Under the pieces are notes generated by a model. That model did not search any database. It was given only the letters and a program-made list of their open reading frames with translations, and was not told the origin of the DNA. Positions 9,273-17,986 of a stretch of DNA of 64,000 nucleotides are shown here, one piece after another. The number at the start of each line of letters is the position of its first letter. Position 1 is the first letter of the stretch. The translations under genes were made by a program, and so were the position numbers. The stretch comes from Pseudoalteromonas sp. DL-6 (GTDB taxonomy: Bacteria > Pseudomonadota > Gammaproteobacteria > Enterobacterales > Alteromonadaceae). The stretch is from contig NZ_CP019770.1 in the NCBI RefSeq assembly GCF_004328665.1, positions 496,001 to 560,000 of the forward strand, written 5' to 3'.

Positions 9273-12200
9273 GTGAAGACTAAAATAATAACAACAGCAG
9301 TACTCTCAGCACTTTATAGTGCTGGTACGCTTAACGCAGCGGTGCCCAATATAAGTGCGCTTGATAATCTACAACATACTTTACAAAAACCAACCTTTGA
9401 CCCTAAAAAAATAATTGAGCAAAGTTTAGGGAAGAGTCGCGAGGGGTACAGCGTTTTACAAAACAATGGATTAAACGTATCTATAAATTCAAAAAATAGT
9501 AAGTTCATCAAAGAGGACGGCTTGACTGGGGAGCATGTGTATATTATTCGACTTCGTTCTCCAGCACTGTCTGAGCAAACATTTTCTCAAAATACTCGTA
9601 TGCGAGGGACGGGGAGCCAAAAGCTTTTTTCAGCAGGAGAGCCCGTTAACAATGAGGTCTCTTTGGCTAAGTCGGCTATTTTACATAAACAAAGTGAAGT
9701 ATTTAATGAATTAGCAGCCCATACTGGAGGTGCTAAAATACGTCATCAGTATACGACCGCATTAAATGGATTTTCTTTGAAGCTGACTCAAGAGCAAGCT
9801 GAAAGAGTAGCTACAAACCCACAAGTATTGTCAGTTCAGCGTTCAAAAACCTACCAAATGCACAGTGATGTTGGCCCACAACTAATTCAGGCTGATCGTG
9901 TTTGGAGTGGCGAAGCATCTCAAGGTATTCAGTATAAAGGTGAAGGGTTAATTATTGGTGTTGTTGACTCTGGAATAAACTCCGATCATGAGTCTTTCAA
10001 AGAGGTTGCAGCTGATGGTTATAAACATATAAATCCATTTGGTGATGGCGTTTTTGTTGGCGATTGTGAAATAAAAGAATTTGCGGATCGTTGTAACGAT
10101 AAACTAATTGGTATTCGTAGTTACAGTGTAATAACTGATGCATTTACCACCGGAGAGTTAGGCGGTTTTGCCCCCGCTATTGGTGAAGATTACCATGGAC
10201 ACGGAAGTCATGTTGCAGCAACTGTTGCGGGTAATGTTCAATATAATGCACCACTTTCAACGCCTGATGTTAGTAATGCAAGCGATGGTAGTATTTTAAA
10301 AGAAAACTTTTTTGAACAAATTAGTGGTGTAGCACCGCGTGCTAATATTATTTCTTACCAAGTTTGCCAACCATTATCTTCGGCTGTTGGCGGTTGTCCG
10401 GGTGAAGCGTTAATTGCAGGTATTGAAGACGCAATTACAGATGGTGTTGATGTAATAAACTTTTCAATTGGCGGCCAAGATTCACACCCTTGGAGTGATG
10501 CAATTGAAATGGCTTTTTTAGGCGCACGTAAAGCCGGAATATCAGTAGCGGCAGCAGCGGGTAATTCAGGTCGTTCAGGACAATATGAAGAAATGTTTGG
10601 TGCAATTGACCATGCATCACCTTGGTTATTAAATGTTGCTGCAACCACTCATGGCCGTGAGGTTATTGTTGAAACAACAGCCACAACGCCAAGTTTCATT
10701 GACGAAACACAAGCAGGAACACTTCCAGGCTGGACCGAGCTAAAAGGTGGGGCAATTAATACAGAGTCTGTTACTGGTGTTGTATTACAAGCTAAAGACT
10801 ATCCTGATATAAATGGCGAGTACAGCGCGTATTGTGCCAATGAATTTGCTGAAAATACTTTCGATTTTTACCCAGATGGAAGTCCTATTTTAGATACGCA
10901 AGGACAAACAGCCAATACCATTGTAGTTTGTGCTCGCGATTCATTAAGTAACGCAAATGGTGTGGCTCGTGCATTAAAAGCATCAAATGTTGAAGCGGGT
11001 GGTGCTGATGGTTTTATCTTATATAACTACGGGTGGGACGATCCAATTAGCTACACTAGCAAATACTCCATACCTTCTGTGCATATTTCATATGGTAGTT
11101 GGCATGGTGATTACACAAATGGTTATTCAGCGTTAAAACAATGGCTAACTAATAATGGCAAGGGGCACACTTTGACCATAACGCCTACGCTAATAGAAAG
11201 TGAAATTGTTGCTGAAAATGTTGACAAATTGGCTGATTTCTCCTCACGTGGTCCAAGCCCTTCAACCCCTGAAGCACTAATTCCTGCGGTTGCAGCACCA
11301 GGAGTAAATGTTTATGCAGCTTGGGCTGATGAGCATCCTTTTGCAGAAATTAGTCAATCGGGTGACTATAACTTTTTAAGTGGTACATCAATGGCATCAC
11401 CGCATGCTGCAGGAGCACTTGCGTTAATAAAGCAAGCTAACCCTGATTGGTCACCATCTGAAATTCAATCAGCTCTAGTATCTACTGCAGATGAAACAGT
11501 AAAATATAATTACTTTAATCGACCTGGTGGAGAGCTAATTGATGTATCAACTTACCGAGCTGGTACTGGCCGCATTAACGTAGCAAACGCTGTTGAAGCT
11601 GGATTGCTGTTAGATGAAACGGCTGATAACTTTGCCGCTGCCGATCCTAATAATGGTGGTGCGGTTCATAGATTAAATCTACCACAATTAGTGAACTTTA
11701 ACTGTCAACCAACTTGTTCATGGCTTAGAACAGTCAAAGCAACAAAAGATGGTACATGGAAAGTACAGTCAGATGATGTTAAAAACTGGGCATTTGATGC
11801 TAAAAAGCAATATCAACAAAATGGGGTAACAATAACTACGCAACCTTCTGAGTTTTCTTTAAAAGCCGGTGAAACACAGACTATTATCGTCACCGCATCA
11901 GTGATGGATACTCAGGATCTATTTAGTAACTCTGAGGTTGAGCTTCATTCTACATTACGCTTTAATGAAGTGAATAATGTAAGCCCAGATATGCATTGGC
12001 CAATGGTATTTAAATACGATGCTAATGATATGCCATCAAAGCTTGATGTTGTGGCACATCGCAATGATGATAAGCATGAGTTTCATGGTATAAAATTACC
12101 AGAAGGCGATAATGTAGGGCGAGTTTATAAACCTACAAAAGCTAAGCAAATCACATTATCTTTACCCAAAGATAAAGATAGTTACCGCCCTTGGACGACC

Positions 12201-14414
12201 AATGACGAAAAGGGGACATACGAACAGCGAGTAGACGAGTCAACTCACGTAGAGTGGGTTTCTGTTCCAGCAGGAAGCAAACGCCTAGTAGCAGAGGTGA
12301 CAGAGTTAGTAGAGTCTGAATTAAAAGGTCATCAAGATCTTGGTAATTTAGCGGTCTTTATTGGTAAAGACTACAATGGCGACTCTGTAATTGACTTAGA
12401 TGATGAAATACTTTGTGTTTCTTCACATACTTTATATGACAACTTTTGTAATATAAATAATCCTGAAGAGGGCGATTACTGGGTTATATTCCACAATGGA
12501 AAGCGTGGCTTTAATGATGTGAACTACGATGACATTATTGAAACCTCAAAAGTGGCTATAGCTGTAGTTGAAGATGCTCCTGCAGATAATATGAGTCTAG
12601 AGGTTCCATATTCAGACGGTAAGCAAGGCACTTCTGTTGTTTTAAATTGGTCTGATTCGCAAATGCAAGAGGGTGATATTTATTACTCACTCATTGACTT
12701 TGGAACATCACAAGTTAATGCCGGTAACATCGGTAAAACAGCGTTAAAAATCGTCAGAGGCAAAGATGATGTAAGCTTGAGTGCATCACAAACAGCGGCC
12801 AAAAAAGGCGACATAGTTAAATATACATTTGATATTTTAGCTAACCAATCTGGGCAAGAGCGCGAATATGAAATTGCGACAACACTGCCTGAAGGTCTAA
12901 AAGTAGCTAATATTACCTCTAATAGAGAAAAATATACCTCTGAAATAAGCCAGGATGGTCAAAATGTAGTTATTAAAGGTATACAAGGTGACTCAAGCAC
13001 TATTGAGCCTAACTATGTTATTACCACAAATGCAACCGATCAAAGTTGTGTAACGCCTAACTTTGGTAGTGAAAGTTCAGGTGGCTATGTCGATTTAGCT
13101 GCGTTTGGTATTTTACCTGTACTGGGCGGATTTGCGCCTATTGAGGAAGGTGAAGATGGTTACGTATTACCTTACAAAGATGGAATGATATACCATCAAG
13201 AAGGTATTATTTTACCTGTATCAACACTTTTCCAAGGTCAATATGACAACGTTCATTTATACAATAACGCTGAGTACTTAAATGTAGGTAAAAAGAACGC
13301 TATTGAAATTCGTTCAACAGGTATGATTGCCTTTATGGCAGGCGCCCCTATATTTGGACCGTTCCACTACCCAATGCCTAATAACGGTTTACCGTACGAG
13401 CAAATTGCACCGCTTTGGCGTGCAATGGACTTTTCAACAGAATATATGATGAGTGTTCCTCTATATCAAAGTCCATTTGATCCTGAAGGCATTTCAATTG
13501 CAACAACAGCATCAGGCTGGGGTATTATTGAATTTGATAATGCACGCTCATATGGTTTTGCTGGAATGCAGCAAAATGGTGCTTACTCGTGGGAAGAGCA
13601 AGATGACCGTTTTGATTTTGAATTACTATTTAATGTAAATACACTTCATGGCGATGGTGATTACGAGCTAATTATGGCGTATGACAACATCGATTTTGGT
13701 TCGCAAAATGGTCGCGGTTCAATTGGCCTGCAAGGTTATAGAGGTCCATCGCATACTTATGGTCCTATCGAAGGCTTTTTGGGTGAACAATTTGCTTATG
13801 ACGAGCTAGACACGGTGTTAAGCGATGGCCTTGTTGTTTGTTATGATTACGAAGGCCCTGAGTCATCAGCCTTTAAAATCTCACTTTGGGCTGAAGTAGA
13901 GGCTTCAGGTGTAGGTAAAGACTTAACACTATCTGCAACGAGTAAAGTGAGTGGTATTGCTGATATTGAGTTAACACATACCTTAAGTAGTCCATCAAAC
14001 ATTGTTGTCGGTGGTATTAATGCTCAATCAATAGATGAAAATACTTCACTTAACAATCTTGTTATTTATTACAATGATGAAGAAAACAGTGTGAATGCAA
14101 TCACTATTAGCGGTGAGAATGTAACTGCAGTTGTCGATAGTCATGAACCTGGTGCTGTAGCAACAATCACTCCTACCAAAGACTTCAATGGTGAAACTGA
14201 AATAACAGTCACTGTGAGTGATGTTGAAAATCCTTCTGATTCAAACTCAACTAGTTTTATGCTAACAGTTGTATCAGATGGCGTTGAACCTTCAACAGGT
14301 AGTGAAGCAGTTGAAGAACCAATAGAAAGTGATAATGATTCATCGAGCGGTAGCTTTGGTGGTTTATTAGCTATGTTAGCAGGAATGCTATGGTTTAGAC
14401 GCCGTATGCGTTAA
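9273..14414 (+). CDS. Large secreted subtilisin-like (S8) serine protease with PA insert and C-terminal sorting tail
   Basis: About 1713 residues from GTG 9273 (AGGA upstream; an in-frame TTG at 9237 gives 1725). A signal peptide (TTAVLSALYSAGTLNA) is followed by an I9-like propeptide (about 80-190) and the S8 catalytic domain: Asp in GVVDSGIN (about 232), His in DYHGHGSHVA (about 310), oxyanion Asn in AAAGNSG and Ser in SGTSMASPHAAG (about 706). A PA-like insert sits between His and Ser. Fibronectin-like and cadherin-like C-terminal regions follow. The end SFGGLLAMLAGMLWFRRR is a GlyGly-CTERM-type tripartite tail, which in such bacteria is cut by rhombosortase during type II secretion. Likely an extracellular or surface protease for protein feeding. 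Confidence 0.9.
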   Translation: MKTKIITTAVLSALYSAGTLNAAVPNISALDNLQHTLQKPTFDPKKIIEQSLGKSREGYSVLQNNGLNVSINSKNSKFIKEDGLTGEHVYIIRLRSPALSEQTFSQNTRMRGTGSQKLFSAGEPVNNEVSLAKSAILHKQSEVFNELAAHTGGAKIRHQYTTALNGFSLKLTQEQAERVATNPQVLSVQRSKTYQMHSDVGPQLIQADRVWSGEASQGIQYKGEGLIIGVVDSGINSDHESFKEVAADGYKHINPFGDGVFVGDCEIKEFADRCNDKLIGIRSYSVITDAFTTGELGGFAPAIGEDYHGHGSHVAATVAGNVQYNAPLSTPDVSNASDGSILKENFFEQISGVAPRANIISYQVCQPLSSAVGGCPGEALIAGIEDAITDGVDVINFSIGGQDSHPWSDAIEMAFLGARKAGISVAAAAGNSGRSGQYEEMFGAIDHASPWLLNVAATTHGREVIVETTATTPSFIDETQAGTLPGWTELKGGAINTESVTGVVLQAKDYPDINGEYSAYCANEFAENTFDFYPDGSPILDTQGQTANTIVVCARDSLSNANGVARALKASNVEAGGADGFILYNYGWDDPISYTSKYSIPSVHISYGSWHGDYTNGYSALKQWLTNNGKGHTLTITPTLIESEIVAENVDKLADFSSRGPSPSTPEALIPAVAAPGVNVYAAWADEHPFAEISQSGDYNFLSGTSMASPHAAGALALIKQANPDWSPSEIQSALVSTADETVKYNYFNRPGGELIDVSTYRAGTGRINVANAVEAGLLLDETADNFAAADPNNGGAVHRLNLPQLVNFNCQPTCSWLRTVKATKDGTWKVQSDDVKNWAFDAKKQYQQNGVTITTQPSEFSLKAGETQTIIVTASVMDTQDLFSNSEVELHSTLRFNEVNNVSPDMHWPMVFKYDANDMPSKLDVVAHRNDDKHEFHGIKLPEGDNVGRVYKPTKAKQITLSLPKDKDSYRPWTTNDEKGTYEQRVDESTHVEWVSVPAGSKRLVAEVTELVESELKGHQDLGNLAVFIGKDYNGDSVIDLDDEILCVSSHTLYDNFCNINNPEEGDYWVIFHNGKRGFNDVNYDDIIETSKVAIAVVEDAPADNMSLEVPYSDGKQGTSVVLNWSDSQMQEGDIYYSLIDFGTSQVNAGNIGKTALKIVRGKDDVSLSASQTAAKKGDIVKYTFDILANQSGQEREYEIATTLPEGLKVANITSNREKYTSEISQDGQNVVIKGIQGDSSTIEPNYVITTNATDQSCVTPNFGSESSGGYVDLAAFGILPVLGGFAPIEEGEDGYVLPYKDGMIYHQEGIILPVSTLFQGQYDNVHLYNNAEYLNVGKKNAIEIRSTGMIAFMAGAPIFGPFHYPMPNNGLPYEQIAPLWRAMDFSTEYMMSVPLYQSPFDPEGISIATTASGWGIIEFDNARSYGFAGMQQNGAYSWEEQDDRFDFELLFNVNTLHGDGDYELIMAYDNIDFGSQNGRGSIGLQGYRGPSHTYGPIEGFLGEQFAYDELDTVLSDGLVVCYDYEGPESSAFKISLWAEVEASGVGKDLTLSATSKVSGIADIELTHTLSSPSNIVVGGINAQSIDENTSLNNLVIYYNDEENSVNAITISGENVTAVVDSHEPGAVATITPTKDFNGETEITVTVSDVENPSDSNSTSFMLTVVSDGVEPSTGSEAVEEPIESDNDSSSGSFGGLLAMLAGMLWFRRRMR

Positions 14415-14445
14415 AAGCCTTTGTTATTAAGTATGTTATAAATAA

Positions 14446-14476
14446 AACACCGACTACTGCAGTCGGTGTTTTTTTG
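14446..14476 (+). terminator. Terminator after the S8 protease gene
   Basis: Strong hairpin with arms AACACCGACT and AGTCGGTGTT around ACTGC, followed by a T tract; 31 bp after the stop codon. Confidence 0.9.
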
Positions 14477-14503
14477 TGGTTGAAAAATAAAGAGCAGTTT
14501 TTA

Positions 14504-14590
14504 GCCGTCAGCTGTCAGTAAAAGGTTAAGCCAAGCATGGTGTTAGTATTGAACGTAGATACAAGGCGGGGCTTTATGCCGCTGCTACAC
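14504..14590. repeat. Heptamer-like stretch, dispersed ccaagcatg segment and inverted REP
   Basis: AGCCGTC AGCTGTC AGTAAAA runs in 7-bp steps at 14504-14525. Next comes a dispersed segment (TTAAGCCAAGCATGGTGTT) that recurs near 15890, 58680 and, more loosely, 59330. An inverted REP lies at 14566-14590 (GGCGGGGCTTTATGCCGC then TGCTAC), just past the 3' end of the minus-strand transposase gene. Confidence 0.6.
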
Positions 14591-14603
14591 GTCGGCTGTA
14601 ATA

Positions 14604-15050
14604 TTAAACATAAACGCAATCCCAATAAGGGTAATCTGCAACATTGGCTATTAACTTTGCCCTCAAAGGATTGGCAATAATATAACGAGCGCTTGCTATA
14701 AGATCTTCTTCATTACGAATTAAATGATCGTAATATCCTTTTTGCCAAAATCTATAAACCTCAAACTGATAAAAACTAGCGGCAGTTCTACCTTTAAAAA
14801 GACGAACTATATTTGAAAGCGTATTGTTAGAAAGTATTTGAAATTGCCAATGTAAGTGCTCTGGCATAATAACAAATGCGATCGATTTTATTCGTTGTTC
14901 TCGTTCTAGCTCTTGCATATGTTTTATTAAACAACGATTCATATTAAGTTTAGTGAAAAGCTTATTACGATTATGGGATACCATAGTGACAATATAGTAA
15001 TGATTAGTTAAAGAGACCCTCCCTTTCCTGAGTCGATAAGCCTTCTTCAT
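14604..15050 (-). CDS. REP-associated tyrosine transposase (RAYT, Y1/IS200-like)
   Basis: Protein of 148 residues of the Y1 transposase superfamily. It has the HUH metal motif in VIMPEHLHWQFQ and the catalytic-Tyr region FWQKGYYDHLIRNEEDL, followed by ARYIIANPLRAKL, typical of single-copy RAYTs rather than true IS200. These enzymes nick and join single-stranded REP hairpins that carry a GTAG foot. Matching GTAG-type REPs lie on both sides (14566-14590 and 15080-15262) and throughout the window, supporting the call. No terminal repeats of an ordinary IS are seen. Length is slightly short for RAYTs, but the N terminus (RKGRVSLTNHYYIVTM) looks intact. Confidence 0.9.
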   Translation of the reverse strand: MKKAYRLRKGRVSLTNHYYIVTMVSHNRNKLFTKLNMNRCLIKHMQELEREQRIKSIAFVIMPEHLHWQFQILSNNTLSNIVRLFKGRTAASFYQFEVYRFWQKGYYDHLIRNEEDLIASARYIIANPLRAKLIANVADYPYWDCVYV

Positions 15051-15079
15051 AGCGAGTCCTTGCGCACAAAGAGTAAAGT

Positions 15080-15262
15080 GTAGCAGCGATTTTACATCGC
15101 GTCTTTTTTAGGCTCTGTGACGCGGAATAAATCCGCTGCTACAGGTGATGTTTGTAAATCTATAGTAGCAGCGACTTTATGTCGCGTCAGGGTTTTATAA
15201 AAGTATAAGTTAAAGTGAGACGCAGGGTAATATTTATAGTAGCAGCGACTTTATGTCGCGTC
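15080..15262. repeat. REP cluster upstream of the RAYT gene (four units)
   Basis: Direct units at 15080-15103 (stem GCGAT/ATCGC), 15165-15188 and 15239-15262 (both GCGAC/GTCGC), and an inverted unit at 15119-15142 (GACGCGGAATAAATCCGC then TGCTAC). The first pair are head to head, as in a bacterial interspersed mosaic element. The remaining sequence to 15441 shows no gene. Confidence 0.85.
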
Positions 15263-15441
15263 AGAGTTTCATATAAGTATGAGTTAAAGGATATAAGCAA
15301 ACGCTGAGTAAAGACGCAAATAAGCTTAAGAAAACGGATAAGTCAGTATTATTTCTTTATTTAAGGTTTTTTTGGCTTTAAGCCGAGTAAATATAACTAA
15401 AAGATTAACTTTGGACATTACTGAGGGAACTTAGAAAATAG

Positions 15442-15518
15442 TGGGGCGATTGACGGGGCTCGAACCCGCGACAACCGGAATCACAATCCGGGGCTCTACC
15501 AACTGAGCTACAACCGCC
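15442..15518 (-). tRNA. tRNA-His (anticodon GTG)
   Basis: Full cloverleaf on the minus strand. The anticodon arm is CCGGATTGTGATTCCGG with GTG, the D arm has TAGCTCAGTTGGTAGAGC and the T arm GCGGGTTCGAGCCCCGT. The acceptor stem pairs GCGGTTG with CAATCGC, and an extra G sits at position -1, the identity element of tRNA-His. CCA is encoded. It stands alone. Confidence 0.95.
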
Positions 15519-15631
15519 ACTACATACACCTTGTTTGGTGTGGCGCGCATAATACATAATATCCCTATGCTTGTGAAGCAAAAAATCAAAAAAAATTAAA
15601 CTTATTATAAGTATTCTATATTTAAGCTATT

Positions 15632-15719
15632 GGCAACGGGCAACGGGCAACGGGCAACGGGCAACGGGCAACGGGCAACGGGCAACGGGCAACGGGCAAC
15701 GGGCAACGGGCAACGGGCA
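15632..15719. repeat. Tandem heptamer array, unit CAACGGG, about 12.6 copies
   Basis: Uninterrupted perfect 7-bp repeat of 88 bp. Frames across it encode a monotonous peptide and are not genes. Confidence 0.95.
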
Positions 15720-15765
15720 GCTCGCGGCTCGAATCCCCAATCCCGCTTTATACCGCGCAAGATTT

Positions 15766-15860
15766 TCTTCTCTGTGTAGCGCGCAGCGCCTCGGTGTACT
15801 CTGTGGTGCAAAAAATTAAAACACTATTTACCACAGAGGTCACAGAGGAAGAGATTAAAG
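15766..15860. repeat. CCACAG element parts (tail and head in swapped order)
   Basis: 15766-15808 matches the right half of the repeated CCACAG element (CTCTGTGTAGCGCG ... CTCTGTGGT). 15829-15860 matches the left half (TTACCACAGAG ... CACAGAGGAA). Here the halves are in reverse order, as if two neighbouring copies each lost one half. The rest up to 16020 holds a ccaagcatg segment (about 15890), REP-like remnants and a degenerate hairpin ending CCGCAAGGTTTTT (about 15981-16018). Confidence 0.65.
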
Positions 15861-16020
15861 ACAAAGATTTTAGGTTTTAGGTAGAGATTAAGCCAAGCAT
15901 GATGTTTGTATTGAACGTGAGCGGTGGTTATCCCGCGCATTTTACTAAACCCTGCGCGAGGTAAACTCCCGCCTATGGGTATAAAAAACCTTTCTATATT
16001 AACCGCAAGGTTTTTAAATT

Positions 16021-16068
16021 CCTAGAACCTAGAACCTAGAACCTAGAACCTAGAACCTCGAACCTCAA
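16021..16068. repeat. Tandem heptamer array, unit CCTAGAA, about 6 copies
   Basis: Five perfect units from 16021, then variants with CCTCGAA. It follows a hairpin ending CGCAAGG/TTTTT, the same hairpin-plus-array order seen at 43.7, 49.4 and 59.7 kb. Confidence 0.9.
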
Positions 16069-16155
16069 TAAAACGCTGTTGCAAACACCTATTAAAGATT
16101 TACAATACAACAAACAATATCGCTAAACTGCTAAATAACACTATCAGGAGTTAAT

Positions 16156-16974
16156 ATGGATTCAATACTCAATTGGCTGAATGAAAATTCAGGCTTAATT
16201 TTACACTATGGTATTCAAGCAGTTATAGCGCTTGTTATATTTTTACTGGGTGGTCGAATTGCCAAGTTTTGTGCAAATTTAACTGCTAAAGCATTCGACA
16301 AGAAAAAAGTAGATAAAGCGGTTTCATCGTTTGTCTCTAGTATTGTGTATGCCATTGTATTTGCTGCCACTATTTTAATGGCGTTGTCACAAATTGGCAT
16401 CGAAACCACGTCATTCATTGCTATTTTAGGTGCTGCAGGTTTAGCGGTTGGCTTAGCATTGCAAGGGTCGTTATCTAACTTTGCATCAGGTGTGTTAATT
16501 ATTTTACTACGCCCATTTAAATCAGGTGATTATGTTGAAGCAGGCGGTAAAGCCGGTACGATTAAAAAAATCGAAATATTCTCAACCGAAATGCGCACTC
16601 CTGACAACAAAGTAATTGTAATGCCTAATTCAAAAATAATGTCAGATGCGATCATTAACTACTCACGCGAAGCAACGCGCCGCGTTGACCTTGTGATTGG
16701 TGTTGGCTACGACGCCGATTTACGTAAAGCAAAAGAAGTACTTAAATCAGTACTAGATAACGAGCCACGTATTTTAAAAGATCCTGCATACAACGTATCG
16801 GTTTCTGAACTTGCCGATTCAAGTGTTAATTTTATTGTGCGACCGTGGGTTAACTCTGAAGATTACTGGCCAACATACTGGTCATTAATGGAAAATATTA
16901 AAATAGCGTTAGATGACGCCGATATTACTATTCCGTTCCCACAAATGGATGTTCATTTACATAAGCAAGACTAA
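16156..16974 (+). CDS. mscS: Small-conductance mechanosensitive channel MscS
   Basis: Inner-membrane tension-gated channel of 272 residues (E. coli 286) that releases solutes during hypo-osmotic shock. Three membrane helices lie at about 15-37, 60-85 and 93-115. The pore-lining TM3 carries the Gly/Ala-rich pattern GAAGLAVGLALQGSLSN. The beta domain has the family motif RPFKSGDYVE and PNSKIMSDAIINYS. A good ribosome-binding site (CAGGAGT) precedes the ATG. It has its own terminator at 17000. The 90 bp upstream, between the heptamer array and the ATG, likely hold its promoter. Confidence 0.95.
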   Translation: MDSILNWLNENSGLILHYGIQAVIALVIFLLGGRIAKFCANLTAKAFDKKKVDKAVSSFVSSIVYAIVFAATILMALSQIGIETTSFIAILGAAGLAVGLALQGSLSNFASGVLIILLRPFKSGDYVEAGGKAGTIKKIEIFSTEMRTPDNKVIVMPNSKIMSDAIINYSREATRRVDLVIGVGYDADLRKAKEVLKSVLDNEPRILKDPAYNVSVSELADSSVNFIVRPWVNSEDYWPTYWSLMENIKIALDDADITIPFPQMDVHLHKQD

Positions 16975-16999
16975 TTTTTAAAATATTTATTTTATTAAG

Positions 17000-17043
17000 G
17001 CAGCGATCATATGAGATTGGTTAGCATGTGCGCTGCTTTTTTA
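17000..17043 (+). terminator. Terminator after mscS
   Basis: Stem GCAGCG / CGCTGC around a long partly paired loop (CATATG / CATGTG), followed by TTTTTT. Confidence 0.75.
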
Positions 17044-17080
17044 ATAAGTATACATATTATATTTACAGGGTTATTTTTTA

Positions 17081-17863
17081 ATGAAACTTAAGCTTTTATC
17101 AATTTTAGTAGCAGCCACAGCTACAACCAGTGCATTTGCATCAGAAGAAGAACAAAAAACCTGGGAAGTAACCAGTGAAGTGGGTGCTATTATTACCAGT
17201 GGTAATACAGAAACAACTACCCTAAAAGGTGGCATTAAAGTTTTACATAACTTAGAAAGTTGGAATAATGAGTATAAGTTAGACGGCATCTACAAAGAAG
17301 ATGAAGTAGAAAACGACGACGGCACAAAAGAAAAACAGCGCACTAACGAAAAGTACTCTATTTCAGCGCAAGGTAACTACAAGCTAAACGAAAAACATGC
17401 TCATTTATTCATTTATGGGTCGCACGTTTCTGATTACTTTGGTGCATACCGAAGTGAATCAGTTATTTCAGCAGGTTATGGTTTACGCTTATTAAACGAG
17501 TCAAACATGAAACTAAACGCTGAAATTGGTCCGGGTTATAAGTATTTTAAATACCCAGATATTAGCGACGAGGTTGATGAAAACGGCAACTCATTAGCAG
17601 GTGAATACGAAGGCGAAGTAATTGCCTTAGGTAAAATGGACTTTAGCTGGAAAATTTCAGACAACGCGCGTTTTACTCAATTAGTGTCAGTAGAATATGG
17701 TGATACAAACACTAAAACTCGTTCAGAAACAGCACTGCTAACTAAAATTAACGGCTCACTACAAATGAAAGTGGCTTATAATATAACCAATAACTCAGAT
17801 GTTGCTGATGATAAAGAAGCAACTGATACAGAAACCTCATTAACATTGGTTTACAGCTTTTAA
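17081..17863 (+). CDS. DUF481 family outer-membrane protein (YdiY-like)
   Basis: Protein of 260 residues with a signal peptide (LLSILVAATATTSAFA) and a beta-barrel-like body. WEVTSEVGAIITSGNTETTT near the mature N terminus is the typical DUF481 start (a strand followed by SGNTE). The chain ends in SLTLVYSF with a terminal Phe, as for outer-membrane barrels. Function unknown; some relatives are acid-inducible. Single-gene unit between terminators at 17000 and 17897. Confidence 0.8.
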   Translation: MKLKLLSILVAATATTSAFASEEEQKTWEVTSEVGAIITSGNTETTTLKGGIKVLHNLESWNNEYKLDGIYKEDEVENDDGTKEKQRTNEKYSISAQGNYKLNEKHAHLFIYGSHVSDYFGAYRSESVISAGYGLRLLNESNMKLNAEIGPGYKYFKYPDISDEVDENGNSLAGEYEGEVIALGKMDFSWKISDNARFTQLVSVEYGDTNTKTRSETALLTKINGSLQMKVAYNITNNSDVADDKEATDTETSLTLVYSF

Positions 17864-17896
17864 CAACAAGTGGTAAATTAATTGTAATAAAACTAT

Positions 17897-17921
17897 AAAA
17901 GGGGCTAAAGTCCCTTTTTTA
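17897..17921 (+). terminator. Terminator after the DUF481 gene
   Basis: Hairpin with arms AAAGGG and CCCTTT, followed by T residues; 34 bp after the stop codon. Confidence 0.8.
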
Positions 17922-17986
17922 TTTACTGATAAATAATGTATGATACCCACCAATTTTTGGTTGTAGACCTAGGGAAATACCTACTC

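Noticed and set aside
14604..15050. IS200/IS605 insertion sequence
   Set aside because: No IS ends or companion gene; the protein type and surrounding GTAG REPs fit a domesticated RAYT instead.
15605..15811. Open frames across heptamer arrays (also 21140-21334 and 52263-52529, minus strand)
   Set aside because: They owe their length to a 7-bp period read as 7-residue repeats. The first 40 codons of the 52263-52529 frame look somewhat protein-like, but there is no ribosome site and the frame covers the rplM promoter region, so it was not called.
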